Origin: an uncultured Porphyromonadaceae bacterium
GTDB lineage: Bacteria; Bacteroidota; Bacteroidia; Bacteroidales; Muribaculaceae
Assembly (NCBI GenBank): GCA_902491515.1
Contig: CABUIC010000015.1
Span: 1 to 60,736, forward strand
Direction of reading: 5' to 3'
Length of the DNA: 60,736 bases
Below are positions 41,203 to 48,566 of this stretch, piece after piece. Below the pieces are notes generated by a model. The model worked only from the letters and a program-made list of their open reading frames with translations. It was not told the origin of the DNA and searched no databases. Within the stretch, counting starts at the first letter, position 1. The number at the start of each line of letters is the position of its first letter. A program made the position numbers and the translations under genes.

Positions 41203-42729
41203 ATGCGTAAAATTCTTTCTCTCACAATGATGTCCGCCGCTGTATTCGCGGCTCAGGCATTCGGGACGTCCGTCGAGCCTCTGGCCGACGCCTCGGCTTT
41301 CACGCCCGCCCCTCTCTCCCACGCTTCCGGCGCAGTCCGCAAGGCCTCTTCCGTTCCCGCCGGCCAGTGGAATGAACTCGGCGTCGGACGCTGGTCCGAC
41401 GACCTTTTTTCCTTCTACCAGATTGTCGCTCCCGGCGACTCCTGGGACGTCCTCGTCGAGCAAAGCGCCGCCTCCCCGGCATGGTACCGTCTTCTCCCTT
41501 ACGGCCCCGACAGCAATGTGGCCAAGATGCTCGAGGACGATGACTCCCGGAACTACGTCTACATCAACACCACTGACCCCGAAAAGGTCTATATCCCTGA
41601 TTTCAAGGCTTACGGCAAGTGGCTCTTCTCCCAGCACGTCGACGAGAACGGCTGGTGGGACGAAACCGAGTACGGCACCCTCAAGGACGGCATAATCACC
41701 TTCCCCGCAAACTGTTTCGGCGTCCGCATCCCCGAGAGCGGCGAACCCTGGGACCGCGTCAACACCTCCGGCAAGACCCGCCTCGTCCTTCCCGGCTACA
41801 GCGCCGCGGACTTTACGCTGAAGATGGAGTGCCCCTTCTGTGCCGACGAGGAAGGCCACGTCCGCATACGCTTCACCGTCGGCGAGGACATCGCCGTCGT
41901 AAAATATGCTCTCCTTCAGGGCGAATACTTCGCCGAAGGCAATGAGAACGCAATCATCGTCCAGGGCTCCGACCTCAAGGGCAACGCCCTCCGAGCCACG
42001 CCCAAAACCAACGCCATGTTCACCCTCGTAGCCGTCGGGCTCGGCCACGACGAATCCGTCGTAGCCGCCAACCAGTGCTCCTTCTTTGGCCCGGGCAACC
42101 TCGACCCCGACACCTGGCGCCCCGCCGGAGAGGCTTCAATGGTCGAGAGCTTCTTCTGCCCCATCTATTCCAACCTCACCGCCGAACAGCTCGTCGTGCC
42201 CTATGAGGAAAGCGTGGAGCATCCCGGACGCATCCGCCTCGTCGACCCATATTCCGTCCATGGCTTCAATCCGGCCCTCGCGCATTCCCACCCCCACTAC
42301 CTCTACATCGACGCCCAGGCCTCTTCCGCAGTATATGTCGAGCCTTCGGCAATCGGCGTGGACTTCGGCGGCGGCGAAAGCGCACTCTGGAGCTGGGCCG
42401 GCCGATATGTGGAATACGGCAAGGCGTCCGACGCCTTCAACGAAGGCCTCTTCGGCTCTCGCTCCGGAAATGTCATAACCATGCCCGACAATGCCCTTCT
42501 CGTTGCCGAGAAGAACTATGCCGGAGGCGCCTTCGGCACCACAGGCAAGGACTTCCGCATCTCCCTGCGCCCCTCCACCTCAGGCATCGAAGGTGTCGAC
42601 GCATCCGATGAGACCGCCGAAGCCCGCTACTACCGCCTCGACGGCACCGAGCTCCCCGAGGCTCCGACAGCCCCGGGCCTCTACATCCGCAAATCCCCCT
42701 CCAAAGCCGAGAAATTCATAGTAAGATAA
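41203..42729 (+). CDS. Large secreted protein of unknown function with C-terminal tail
   Basis: Unrecognised, 508 residues. The signal peptide is MRKILSLTMMSAAVFAAQAFG. The mature part is beta-rich, with aromatic/Gly/Asn motifs (GVGRWSDDLFSFYQIVAPGD, YNYVYINTTDPEKVYIPDF-type segments, DPYSVHGFNPALAHSHPHYLYIDAQ) that suggest repeated Bacteroidales secreted-protein modules. The C-terminal tail ARYYRLDGTELPEAPTAPGLYI is like the other two secreted proteins in the window. The ATG at 41203 begins the signal sequence. A strong hairpin at 42753 ends transcription. No enzymatic motif is visible. Confidence 0.8.
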   Translation: MRKILSLTMMSAAVFAAQAFGTSVEPLADASAFTPAPLSHASGAVRKASSVPAGQWNELGVGRWSDDLFSFYQIVAPGDSWDVLVEQSAASPAWYRLLPYGPDSNVAKMLEDDDSRNYVYINTTDPEKVYIPDFKAYGKWLFSQHVDENGWWDETEYGTLKDGIITFPANCFGVRIPESGEPWDRVNTSGKTRLVLPGYSAADFTLKMECPFCADEEGHVRIRFTVGEDIAVVKYALLQGEYFAEGNENAIIVQGSDLKGNALRATPKTNAMFTLVAVGLGHDESVVAANQCSFFGPGNLDPDTWRPAGEASMVESFFCPIYSNLTAEQLVVPYEESVEHPGRIRLVDPYSVHGFNPALAHSHPHYLYIDAQASSAVYVEPSAIGVDFGGGESALWSWAGRYVEYGKASDAFNEGLFGSRSGNVITMPDNALLVAEKNYAGGAFGTTGKDFRISLRPSTSGIEGVDASDETAEARYYRLDGTELPEAPTAPGLYIRKSPSKAEKFIVR

Positions 42730-42752
42730 GCCTCATCCCGGCCTGTCTCAAA

Positions 42753-42797
42753 AATAGAAGGAGGAGAAAATTCCCGGAATTTTCTCCTCCTTCTATT
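42753..42797 (+). terminator. Very strong palindromic terminator
   Basis: A 22-base arm reads AATAGAAGGAGGAG then AAAATTCC (42753-42774); its exact reverse complement occupies 42776-42797, with one base between. It lies 23 bases after the secreted protein stop. Symmetry means it may act on both strands. Confidence 0.75.
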
Positions 42798-42811
42798 ATA
42801 TTGTAAACCGG

Positions 42812-42830
42812 GCCGAATTTGAATTTTGAC
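42812..42830 (+). repeat. Family D motif, copy 2
   Basis: GCCGAATTTGAATTTTGAC, followed by ACGCCCTC. Compare 11203-11221 and 43177-43195. Confidence 0.65.
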
Positions 42831-42856
42831 ACGCCCTCTAATTTATTGTGAACCAG

Positions 42857-42875
42857 TAGGAACGTGCCATGGCAC
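42857..42875 (+). repeat. Degenerate family A palindrome
   Basis: TAGGAACGTGCCATGGCAC, keeping the CCATGG centre but with drifted arms. Confidence 0.5.
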
Positions 42876-42940
42876 AATGTCACTAACTTAAGACATATTG
42901 GTTCATAGTAATACCCGCTGACTATGTTTTATGACGGAAA

Positions 42941-42996
42941 GCACCCTGTAGGGGTGTCACAGGGTTAGGCAGGGGGTTACAAACCCCTGCACATCA
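42941..42996 (+). repeat. Family C paired hairpins, copy 2
   Basis: GCACCCTGTAGGGGTGTC then a CAGGGGGTT/AACCCCTG hairpin and ACATCAAT. Same order as 16997-17050 with scattered differences. Confidence 0.7.
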
Positions 42997-43017
42997 ATTC
43001 AATCCTACATCAATCCC

Positions 43018-43060
43018 ACCCCTTCTCCGCCGCGCCCTTTGGGCGCGGCGGAGAAGGGGT
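43018..43060. repeat. 20-bp perfect inverted repeat with 3-base loop
   Basis: The left arm ACCCCTTCTCCGCCGCGCCC (43018-43037) and right arm (43041-43060) are exact reverse complements around TTT. It is extremely GC-rich and can extrude as a cruciform or RNA hairpin. Confidence 0.85.
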
Positions 43061-43079
43061 GGGGGGTGGGCCGTCCCCG

Positions 43080-43103
43080 AGCCCGGGGTTCCAACCCCGG
43101 GCT
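43080..43103. repeat. 11-bp perfect hairpin
   Basis: AGCCCGGGGTT (43080-43090) and AACCCCGGGCT (43093-43103) with a CC loop; directly followed by a smaller AACCCC/GGGGTT hairpin at 43114-43128. Confidence 0.8.
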
Positions 43104-43169
43104 AACTCCGTTAAACCCCTACGGGGTTCCAGGATTAAGTTAGTGACAATGCTCCATGGCACCTCTGAC

Positions 43170-43195
43170 CCGAACCGCCGAATTTGAATTTTGGC
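43170..43195 (+). repeat. Family D motif, copy 3
   Basis: CCGAACCGCCG then AATTTGAATTTTGGC; it begins with the same CCGAACC as the 11196 copy. Confidence 0.65.
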
Positions 43196-43203
43196 CTCCC
43201 GTA

Positions 43204-43222
43204 TCCGGAGAGCGGTTGCGTG
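43204..43222 (+). repeat. Family B motif 3' of a glycosyltransferase stop
   Basis: TCCGGAGAGCGGTTGCGTG, ending 10 bases before the minus-strand stop at 43233. The placement repeats that of the 23321 and 35283 copies. Confidence 0.65.
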
Positions 43223-43232
43223 CCCCCTCCGC

Positions 43233-44195
43233 TCAGTACCTGTACTTCGTCATCCGCGCAGCCCGGGCCGGGCCGAAGAAGCTCGCGAAGGCACGGATGC
43301 GGTTGTAGAACACCGTCCGGCGGCTGAAAAGGGTCTTCATACGGTATTTCCTGACCCCTTTCCAGCATTCCGCCGCTAAGTCCGGCTCGCCGTTTGCCCG
43401 CGCCAGGAGGAAGATGTTGTAGCAGATGAAGAACATCCGGTCCTCCGCCGCCCGGCGAAGACGCGGATTGTCCTTACTCTCCTCGAGGATGCGCTCCACC
43501 ACCGGGAAGCAGTCCCGGCGCTCCGGGCTCCATATCCTCAGGAAGCCGTCGGGGTGCGCCCGGTAGAAATACAGCCGCGTGCGCAGATGGGCCACTCCCC
43601 GCGAGTGGGTGTAGACAAGATGGCTCATCGCTATATCCTCGTAGCGCAGACCGACAGGGAAACGGATGTCGTTCTCGGTGAAGAGCCGCCGATCGAAAAG
43701 CTTGCCGCAGATCGAGCAGTCGAGCGTGCGCCGGTAGAGGTGCAGCTCAGCGGCCTCCTCGGGGAGGAAGTAGTGGTACGGGCACGCACTTTCGTCTATG
43801 TGGTCGAACACGACCGATTCCGTGGCCCGGATAGGCGTCGAGATGATGTCCGCTCCGGTCTTGAGGGCGACGTTCACCATCAGCCCCAGTGCCTGCGGAT
43901 GGAGCTCGTCGTCGGCGTCCACGAAGAGAACGTAGTCGCCCGTCGCGCGCTCAAGCCCCGTGTTTCGTGCCGCCGACACTCCCGCGTGCGGAATATGGAC
44001 GGTCGTCGCGCGGCTGTCCGTCGCCGTGTAGGCGTCCGCCCGCGCTCCGCTGTCGTCCGGCGACCCGTCGTCGACAACTATAAGCTCCAGATTTTCGTGG
44101 CTTTGCTCCAGAACGCTCGAGATGCAGCGCTTGAGCCACCGCCCCGCCTTGTACACCGGGACGATTACCGAAACTTTTCTGTCTCTTCCTGGCAT
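43233..44195 (-). CDS. Family 2 glycosyltransferase
   Basis: GT-A glycosyltransferase of 320 residues. KVSVIVPVYKAGRWLKRCISSVLEQ begins the fold, V41-DDGS-45 binds the nucleotide, and D93-A-D-D96 (DADDELHP) is the metal site. The Arg-rich C-terminal 90 residues resemble those of the 10079-11062 enzyme. It is the last gene of the run LptF, RibBA, hypothetical, GT4, GHL10, GT2, 24 bases after the hydrolase gene. The presence of two glycosyltransferases suggests a polysaccharide job for this operon; donor and acceptor are unknown. Confidence 0.88.
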   Translation of the reverse strand: MPGRDRKVSVIVPVYKAGRWLKRCISSVLEQSHENLELIVVDDGSPDDSGARADAYTATDSRATTVHIPHAGVSAARNTGLERATGDYVLFVDADDELHPQALGLMVNVALKTGADIISTPIRATESVVFDHIDESACPYHYFLPEEAAELHLYRRTLDCSICGKLFDRRLFTENDIRFPVGLRYEDIAMSHLVYTHSRGVAHLRTRLYFYRAHPDGFLRIWSPERRDCFPVVERILEESKDNPRLRRAAEDRMFFICYNIFLLARANGEPDLAAECWKGVRKYRMKTLFSRRTVFYNRIRAFASFFGPARAARMTKYRY

Positions 44196-44219
44196 GATAT
44201 ATTGGCTTGGATTTGTTGC

Positions 44220-45668
44220 TTACTTTACTGTCACCACACCCGAGGGGGCGGATTCGATGTTTGTGCGCGAAAGTGCCGTCACCACATAGGCGCCCGGTCC
44301 CGGGAGTTCGTAGAAGGTCTTCGGCGTCACCGTCCGTATGGCCCCGGCGCCCGATATGTCGGCCTCCCTGGCGCTGTCGAAGCGGTAGACCACATATCTC
44401 ACTGCGTCCTCCGCCACTCCCCGCTTCTCCTCTCCGCTCCAGCGCAGGGTGCCGCGGTCGTTCCGCACGTGCTTCACCTTCGCCGGAGCCTTGCCCGACA
44501 GGCGCGGATAGGCCGGCACGAGGGCCGGAGTGCCGTGGCGTCCGGGCGAGGCCAGAGCGTCCGCCACGCCACCCGAATTTGCCGTCACCGAGTAGGCCGG
44601 CCACCAGCAGAGGCCCTTCACCTTCGCTCCGGAGGTCATCATCGCGAGTTTCGGGTCGAGCTCCGACGCTTCCATCGTGCGTTCCACGTCCTGACCGATA
44701 TAGAGGTCGCAGCCTTCCGGCGTGGCCGCGTCCCACCAGGGCATGAGAACCCTGTAAGGCGCCGCCTTGTGGTCCAGGGGCCAGTAAATCTGTGGCATGA
44801 GGTAGTCAATCCAGCCTTTTTCAGCCCACAGAAGCACGTCGGCGTACAGTGAGTCGTAGTTTTCGAGCCCGTTGGTGGCGCTTCCCCGCGGGTCACTCGT
44901 CTTGTTGCGCCAGATGCCGAAGGGGCTGATGCCGAAGCGCACCCAGGGCTTCACGGCCCGGATGGTGTCGTGAACCTCTTCTATGAGCAGGTCCACGTTT
45001 CGCCGCCGCCAGTCTCCGCGGCTCAGGCCTTTGCCGTATTTGCGGTATGAGGCATCGTCGCCGAACTCGGCCTTGCGCACGGGGTAGGGGTAGAAATAAT
45101 CGTCGAAATGAATGCCGTCCACGTCGTAGCGCCGCACGATGTCGCCGGTGATGCGGGCGATGAACTCGCGGTTTTCCGGGCGTCCGGGGTCGAAATAGAG
45201 CTTGCCGTCGGCGTATTTGATGAAGCGCCCCGGCTCACGCAGGGCAAGGTGCCCGGCGGGCAGTTTCTCCGTTTTGGACGTCGTCACGCGGTAGGGGTTG
45301 AGCCATGCGTGCAGCTCCATCCCCCGCTTGTGGGCCTCCTCGACCATGAATTCCAGAGGGTCCCACATCGGCGACGGCGCCTTTCCGGCCGTCCCCGTCA
45401 GGAAGCGGCTCCAGGGCTCCAGCTTGCTCGCATAGAAGGCGTCCGCCGAGGGGCGCACCTGAAAAATCACGGCGTTCACGCCCGCGGCCTTGAGCTTGTC
45501 GAGCTGTCCGCGGAGGTAGGCCTTGTTCTCGGCTGTCGTCTGCGAGGCATACTGTCCCTGATAGACGGTGTGCATCCACGCCCCGCGGAATTCGCGCTTG
45601 GGGCTGTCTGCATGTGCCGCGAGAGCCGCCGCAAGGACTGTTATTATGAGGAGGAGAGTTTTTTTCAT
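44220..45668 (-). CDS. Family 10-like glycosyl hydrolase (GHL10/DUF187), exported
   Basis: Exported TIM-barrel hydrolase of 482 residues. Signal peptide MKKTLLLIITVLAAALAAHA; then FRGAWMHTVYQ, VNAVIFQVRPSADAFYAS, WLNPYR, and YDVDGIHFDDYFYPYP with the acidic pair expected of this fold. GISPFGIWRNK and YLMPQIYWPLD follow. A Fn3-like C-terminal domain starts near 395 (VKHVRNDRGTLRWSG). GHL10 proteins act on peptidoglycan or amino-sugar glycans in some bacteria; the substrate here is not proven. It lies 6 bases after the GT4 gene. Confidence 0.88.
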   Translation of the reverse strand: MKKTLLLIITVLAAALAAHADSPKREFRGAWMHTVYQGQYASQTTAENKAYLRGQLDKLKAAGVNAVIFQVRPSADAFYASKLEPWSRFLTGTAGKAPSPMWDPLEFMVEEAHKRGMELHAWLNPYRVTTSKTEKLPAGHLALREPGRFIKYADGKLYFDPGRPENREFIARITGDIVRRYDVDGIHFDDYFYPYPVRKAEFGDDASYRKYGKGLSRGDWRRRNVDLLIEEVHDTIRAVKPWVRFGISPFGIWRNKTSDPRGSATNGLENYDSLYADVLLWAEKGWIDYLMPQIYWPLDHKAAPYRVLMPWWDAATPEGCDLYIGQDVERTMEASELDPKLAMMTSGAKVKGLCWWPAYSVTANSGGVADALASPGRHGTPALVPAYPRLSGKAPAKVKHVRNDRGTLRWSGEEKRGVAEDAVRYVVYRFDSAREADISGAGAIRTVTPKTFYELPGPGAYVVTALSRTNIESAPSGVVTVK

Positions 45669-45674
45669 TGGTTT

Positions 45675-46700
45675 TCAGAGCGATTTGAATAGGTTCAGAA
45701 ATTGCCGGGCATAGGCCTCTGGGTCGAAGGCACGCACGATGAAGTCCTTCGTTGCGCCGCGCATCGCTTCGAGCACTTCGGGCTTGGCCCTCAGCGAGCG
45801 GATGGCCTCGGCAAGCGCTCCTGCCGAGCCGGGAGGGACGAGGAGACCCGTCTCGCCCGGGGAGATAAGGTCCCGCGCTCCGGGGATGTCCGAGACTATG
45901 CACGGCACCCCGCAGGCCTGGGCCTCGCGAAGGGTCCGCGGCGATGCGTCGCGCGTGCTCGGCAGGATGTAGAGCGTGGCCGGAGGCATATAGCGCGTGG
46001 CGTCGGGCGTCGTGGCTATGAAGTCCGCGGGCAGTCTCCGCGCGAAGTCCCGGTCGGCCTCCTCGGCGTCGCCCACAACCGTCAGGTGGTAGCCCTCCTC
46101 GTCGTGCGCGAGGATTTCGAGGGCTTCGAGCAGCGTCCGCAGTCCCTTGTGGGGACGGCCTTTCGACACGCCCACGTACAGGAGCTCGAAGCCGTCCGCG
46201 CTGTAGCCTTGAGCCGTGAGGGGCCGCGCTATGGCGTCGGCAACCCATTCGGGAGCAAAGGGCTTCGTGGCAACCGACAGCTTCCTGCCCGGCACTTTCC
46301 GCGAGAGGGCCTCGCGGATGTCGGCCGTCTCGCAGACGATGTGGGCTACGCGCGGATTGAGCAGTGCCAGCCAGTTCGTGGGGTCCGAGCGGCGCACCCG
46401 GGCCTGAGTGCCCCGGTAGCCGATGTTGCGCACCCCGGTGCCGATAGTTGCCCAGAGCATCGTGGCGAGCCCCGAGGTACTCGGCGAGAATGTGAGGTCC
46501 GCGCCCTCGCGGAGGATTATGTTGCGGTAGGCCCTGGCGGCCCGGAAATCGGCCTTCGACCGTATTTCAGGCGCTTCGGTCTCCTCGCCCGGGCCGGCCG
46601 TGATTACGCGCAGCTCCCCCTTCGGGAGCTCGCTGACGCGGCGAAGCATATCGCGGGTGATGGCGTCGAGGCCGTGGGAGGGTACGAGGAGCGTTTTCAT
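45675..46700 (-). CDS. Family 4 glycosyltransferase
   Basis: A retaining GT-B enzyme of 341 residues. The C-terminal nucleotide-sugar domain is clear: LLYVGVSKGRPHKGLRTLLEALEIL, TLYILPSTRDASPRTLREAQACGVPCIVSDIPGARDLI with the E-x7-E region, and TGLLVPPGSAGALAEAIRSL. The N-terminus (MKTLLVPSHGLDAITRDML) starts the acceptor domain and is short. It lies 11 bases after the hypothetical gene and 6 before the GHL10 gene. Donor and acceptor are unassigned. Confidence 0.88.
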   Translation of the reverse strand: MKTLLVPSHGLDAITRDMLRRVSELPKGELRVITAGPGEETEAPEIRSKADFRAARAYRNIILREGADLTFSPSTSGLATMLWATIGTGVRNIGYRGTQARVRRSDPTNWLALLNPRVAHIVCETADIREALSRKVPGRKLSVATKPFAPEWVADAIARPLTAQGYSADGFELLYVGVSKGRPHKGLRTLLEALEILAHDEEGYHLTVVGDAEEADRDFARRLPADFIATTPDATRYMPPATLYILPSTRDASPRTLREAQACGVPCIVSDIPGARDLISPGETGLLVPPGSAGALAEAIRSLRAKPEVLEAMRGATKDFIVRAFDPEAYARQFLNLFKSL

Positions 46701-46711
46701 ATCTCTTATGG

Positions 46712-47356
46712 TCAGATGCTTGTCAGACCGCAGGCGCGGAGGCGCGTGAGGATGTCGACGAGGAGCTCGCCCCTGCGCTCGAGGGGCCTGAGGGGTTCGC
46801 CGTGCAGCGGCGGAAGGGCATCAAGTACGCCTCCCTCGGCGCATTGGCGGTAAAGTTCGTCCATGCCGCGGTCGGCAATCGGCGCGCCGCCGTCTTCGAG
46901 GTAGCGCGCGTAGGCCGCCGTGAACAGCCCGAGGCCGTAGCGGGCGCAGACGTCGAGGTGCTCGGCGCAGCCCGGAGCCGGACAGGCGTCCGCAAGGCTG
47001 ATCAGAAGCATGGCCAGAGTCTGTACCGAGCGCAGGTAAAGCCCTTCGAAGCGCGAGGTGTCGGCCTTGGCGATGTCCGTCGAAAGGAGGCCGAAGAGCA
47101 GCGTCGTCACGGCCTCGGAGAGCTGTTCAGTCGCCGCAAGGGCCTCCACGTGAACCTGTACGGCCGTAAGGAAGTCCACCACCGGGCCGTCAACGGCCTT
47201 CCCGGCGTTGTGCGCCAGCTGCCACTCGCGGTCGTATTTCGCCACGAGCTCGCCGCTCCGGGCCGCGAGCTCCTCGGGGCTGCCGGCGCTCCGCAGTTCC
47301 TCAAGGGCCTGCGTCAGTTCCGCCGAGGGCAGGAGTATGTTCTTCGTGTCAGTCAT
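46712..47356 (-). CDS. Hypothetical helical protein
   Basis: Unrecognised, 214 residues. Almost all-helical, acidic, without a signal peptide or membrane span: SAELTQALEELRSAGSPEEL, VVDFLTAVQVHVEALAATEQLSEAVTTLLFGLL, YLRSVQTLAMLLISLADACPA. It starts 1 base after the ribBA stop and 11 bases before the GT4 start, so expression with both is likely. It might be a scaffold or regulatory partner; the sequence gives no better clue. Confidence 0.7.
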   Translation of the reverse strand: MTDTKNILLPSAELTQALEELRSAGSPEELAARSGELVAKYDREWQLAHNAGKAVDGPVVDFLTAVQVHVEALAATEQLSEAVTTLLFGLLSTDIAKADTSRFEGLYLRSVQTLAMLLISLADACPAPGCAEHLDVCARYGLGLFTAAYARYLEDGGAPIADRGMDELYRQCAEGGVLDALPPLHGEPLRPLERRGELLVDILTRLRACGLTSI

Positions 47357-47357
47357 T

Positions 47358-48566
47358 TTATTCCACTTCGTGGAGGAGATGGCCCATGCGCGTCTTCTTC
47401 GTGTGCATGTAGCGGAGGTTGTAGGGGTTGGGGGTGACTTCTATGGGCACGTTCTCGACAACTTCGAGGCCGTAGCCCTCGAGGCCGATGCGCTTCACGG
47501 GGTTGTTGGTCATAAGGCGCATCTTTCGGATGCCCAGGAGGTTGAGAATCTGCGCGCCCACGCCGTAGTCGCGGTCGTCGGCGCCGTGGCCGAGGTGGAG
47601 GTTGGCCTCTACGGTGTCGAGACCCTCTTCCTGGAGCTTGTAGGCGCGGATTTTGTCCATCAGGCCGATGCCGCGGCCTTCCTGGCTGAGGTACACGAGC
47701 GCGCCGCGGCCCTCGGCCTCGATCATCTGGAGCGACTTGTGGAGCTGTTCGCCGCAGTCGCAGCGCAGGGAGCCGAAGATGTCGCCCGTGGCGCAGGAGG
47801 AGTGTACGCGCACGAGCACCGGCTCCTCGCCCGAGATGTCGCCTTTGATGAGCGCTATGTGTTCGAGGCCGTTGCTCTTCTGGCGGAAGGGGATGAGGCG
47901 GAAATGGCCGTAGGCCGTGGGCATATCCACTTCAACGCCTACCTCTACAAGTGTTTCGGACGCAAGGCGGTAGGCTATGAGGTCGCGGATGCTGATAAGC
48001 TTCATCCCCCATTCGTCGGCGCGCTTGCGGAGCTCGGGGAGGCGTGCCATGGTGCCGTCGTCGCTCATGATTTCCATCAGCGCCGCCGCAGGCTGGAGTC
48101 CCGCGAGGCGCGCGAGGTCTACGGCGGCCTCCGTGTGGCCGCTGCGCCGCAGTACGCCCTGGTCCTGGGCGTAGAGGGGATTGATGTGACCCGGGCGCCC
48201 GAAGGTGGCCGCCGTTGATTCCGGGTCGGCGAGGGCTCGGATTGTGGCGCAGCGGTCCTCGGAGCTCACGCCTGTGCTACAGCCCTCGAGTTTGTCGACG
48301 GTCACGGTAAACGGCGTCCCGAGCACCGACGTGTTGTCCTCCACCTGGTGCGGGAGTTCGAGCTCCCGGCAGCGCGAGATGGTCAGCGGGGCGCAGAGCA
48401 CGCCGCGGGCGTTCTTCAGCATGAAGTTCACCTGTTCGGGGGTGATTTTCTCGGCGGCGACGATGAGGTCGCCTTCGTTCTCGCGGTCTTCGTCGTCGAC
48501 CACTATCACCATCTTGCCGTCCCGGAAGTCGGCGATGGCTTCTTCTATTGAATCAAGCTTTATCAT
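47358..48566 (-). CDS. ribBA: Bifunctional 3,4-dihydroxy-2-butanone 4-phosphate synthase/GTP cyclohydrolase II
   Basis: Makes both precursors of riboflavin; 402 residues. DHBP synthase domain (1-205): VVDDEDRENEGDLIVAAEKI with metal-binding E26/D27 and GRPGHINPLYAQDQGVLRRSGHTEAAVDLA. GTP cyclohydrolase II domain (206-402): VRVHSSCATGDIFGSLRCDCGEQL with three zinc Cys, YLSQEGRGIGLMDKIRAY and LMTNNPVKRIGLEGYGLEV. Both halves look intact. It overlaps the LptF/G-type gene by 14 bases, suggesting translational coupling to an envelope permease. Confidence 0.97.
   Translation of the reverse strand: MIKLDSIEEAIADFRDGKMVIVVDDEDRENEGDLIVAAEKITPEQVNFMLKNARGVLCAPLTISRCRELELPHQVEDNTSVLGTPFTVTVDKLEGCSTGVSSEDRCATIRALADPESTAATFGRPGHINPLYAQDQGVLRRSGHTEAAVDLARLAGLQPAAALMEIMSDDGTMARLPELRKRADEWGMKLISIRDLIAYRLASETLVEVGVEVDMPTAYGHFRLIPFRQKSNGLEHIALIKGDISGEEPVLVRVHSSCATGDIFGSLRCDCGEQLHKSLQMIEAEGRGALVYLSQEGRGIGLMDKIRAYKLQEEGLDTVEANLHLGHGADDRDYGVGAQILNLLGIRKMRLMTNNPVKRIGLEGYGLEVVENVPIEVTPNPYNLRYMHTKKTRMGHLLHEVE

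Larger units (their letters stand above)
42730..43232. other. 503-base intergenic cluster of palindromes and dispersed repeats
   Basis: No gene is seen. In order: a 22-bp perfect hairpin (42753-42797), a family D motif (42812), a degenerate family A copy (42857), a family C hairpin pair (42941), a 20-bp perfect hairpin (43018-43060), an 11-bp hairpin (43080-43103), a short hairpin (43114-43128), a second family D motif (43170) and a family B motif (43204). A copied word, TTAGTGACA/TGTCACTAA, also occurs in inverted orientation around 42879 and 43138. Confidence 0.75.
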
